DNA from: Azolla pinnata | Lineage: Eukaryota; Streptophyta; Polypodiopsida; Salviniales; Salviniaceae | Assembly (NCBI GenBank): GCA_037176905.1 | Contig: JBBBWG010002537.1 | Location: forward strand, 1-33,098 | Reading direction: 5' to 3' | Length of the DNA stretch: 33,098 nucleotides | Shown here: positions 32,861 to 33,098 of the stretch, piece after piece | Numbering within the stretch: the stretch's first letter is position 1 | Layout of the letters: each line of letters opens with the position of its first letter | Translations under genes and position numbers: made by a program | Notes under the pieces: generated by a model | Told to the model about the DNA's origin: nothing | Database searches by the model: none | What the model saw: only the letters and a program-made list of their open reading frames with translations

Positions 32861-33098
32861 GTTTTGAACTGGATTACGTGTCAACAAGCATTTGGATTGT
32901 TTATTGTATGCTTTGACACTGAGGTGGGATGCTAGATCTGGGTGTTGGGGTGGAAGTCGTCAGGCGGAACAAGCGCTAGCTTCTAGCAGTATGGTGGAGG
33001 CGTCAGGAAGTGGGTAGGAGCAGAGAGAAGATCAGATCTGAAGGAGGAGGCTTTAGATCTGAAGCGTCAAGATGTGGCGGCCAAGACACGAGAGAGTG
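32861..33098. other. Unassigned right edge
   Basis: The left part may continue the Ty3 pol remnant toward RNase H, but I could not read a convincing frame. The last 120 bases contain AGATCTGAAG doubled at about 33031 and 33054 and are purine-rich on the plus strand. No gene is supported. Confidence 0.35.

Overview
This is a piece of a plant nuclear chromosome. It holds spliced eukaryotic genes with GT-AG and a few GC-AG introns, an intronless organelle-type PPR gene, TTTAGGG (Arabidopsis-type) telomere-like DNA, and decayed LTR and LINE retroelements. Moderate introns, many simple repeats, a PPR of seed-free-plant style and a fungal-like chromodomain Ty3 element make a bryophyte or lycophyte my preferred guess. 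That placement is inference.

Layout. 1-932: unassigned DNA, then a pyrimidine TTC/TTG microsatellite and GGCGAC and GA tracts forming the promoter and leader of the first gene. 933-3833 (+): GCP3, the gamma-tubulin complex component 3, in two exons joined by a GC-AG intron. 5932-8379 (-): an intronless PLS-class PPR protein with two large low-complexity insertions and an E/E+-like end but no DYW domain. 8446-9407: about 960 bp of degenerate telomere heptamers with a 56-bp higher-order unit, in the PPR promoter. 10362-15852 (-): a 13-exon cryptochrome-DASH gene (554 aa), also with a GC-AG intron. 15853-18148: GAT- and CATA-rich simple repeats, a 114-bp-spaced duplication and a short telomere-like patch. 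18149-28022 (-): a complete 19-exon DDB1 gene (1092 aa). 28130-33098: repeat-rich DNA with two alternating purine/pyrimidine minisatellite blocks, a candidate Copia-like LTR, a LINE zf-RVT remnant, and a decayed Ty3 chromovirus whose integrase is split by a nested solo LTR.

Function. GCP3 nucleates microtubules. The PPR protein is probably an organelle RNA-processing or editing factor. CRY-DASH is a flavin photolyase/cryptochrome-family protein, and DDB1 is the adaptor of CUL4 E3 ligases in UV-damage recognition and light signalling. The last two lie next to each other on the same strand. I reconstructed every exon of GCP3, CRY-DASH and DDB1 by hand from splice sites; the reading phase closes at every junction. 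I found no clearly new biological system. The most notable items are the two GC-AG introns, the heptamer-register telomeric array, the pseudo-exon duplication in DDB1, the in-loop PPR insertions and the nested solo LTR.
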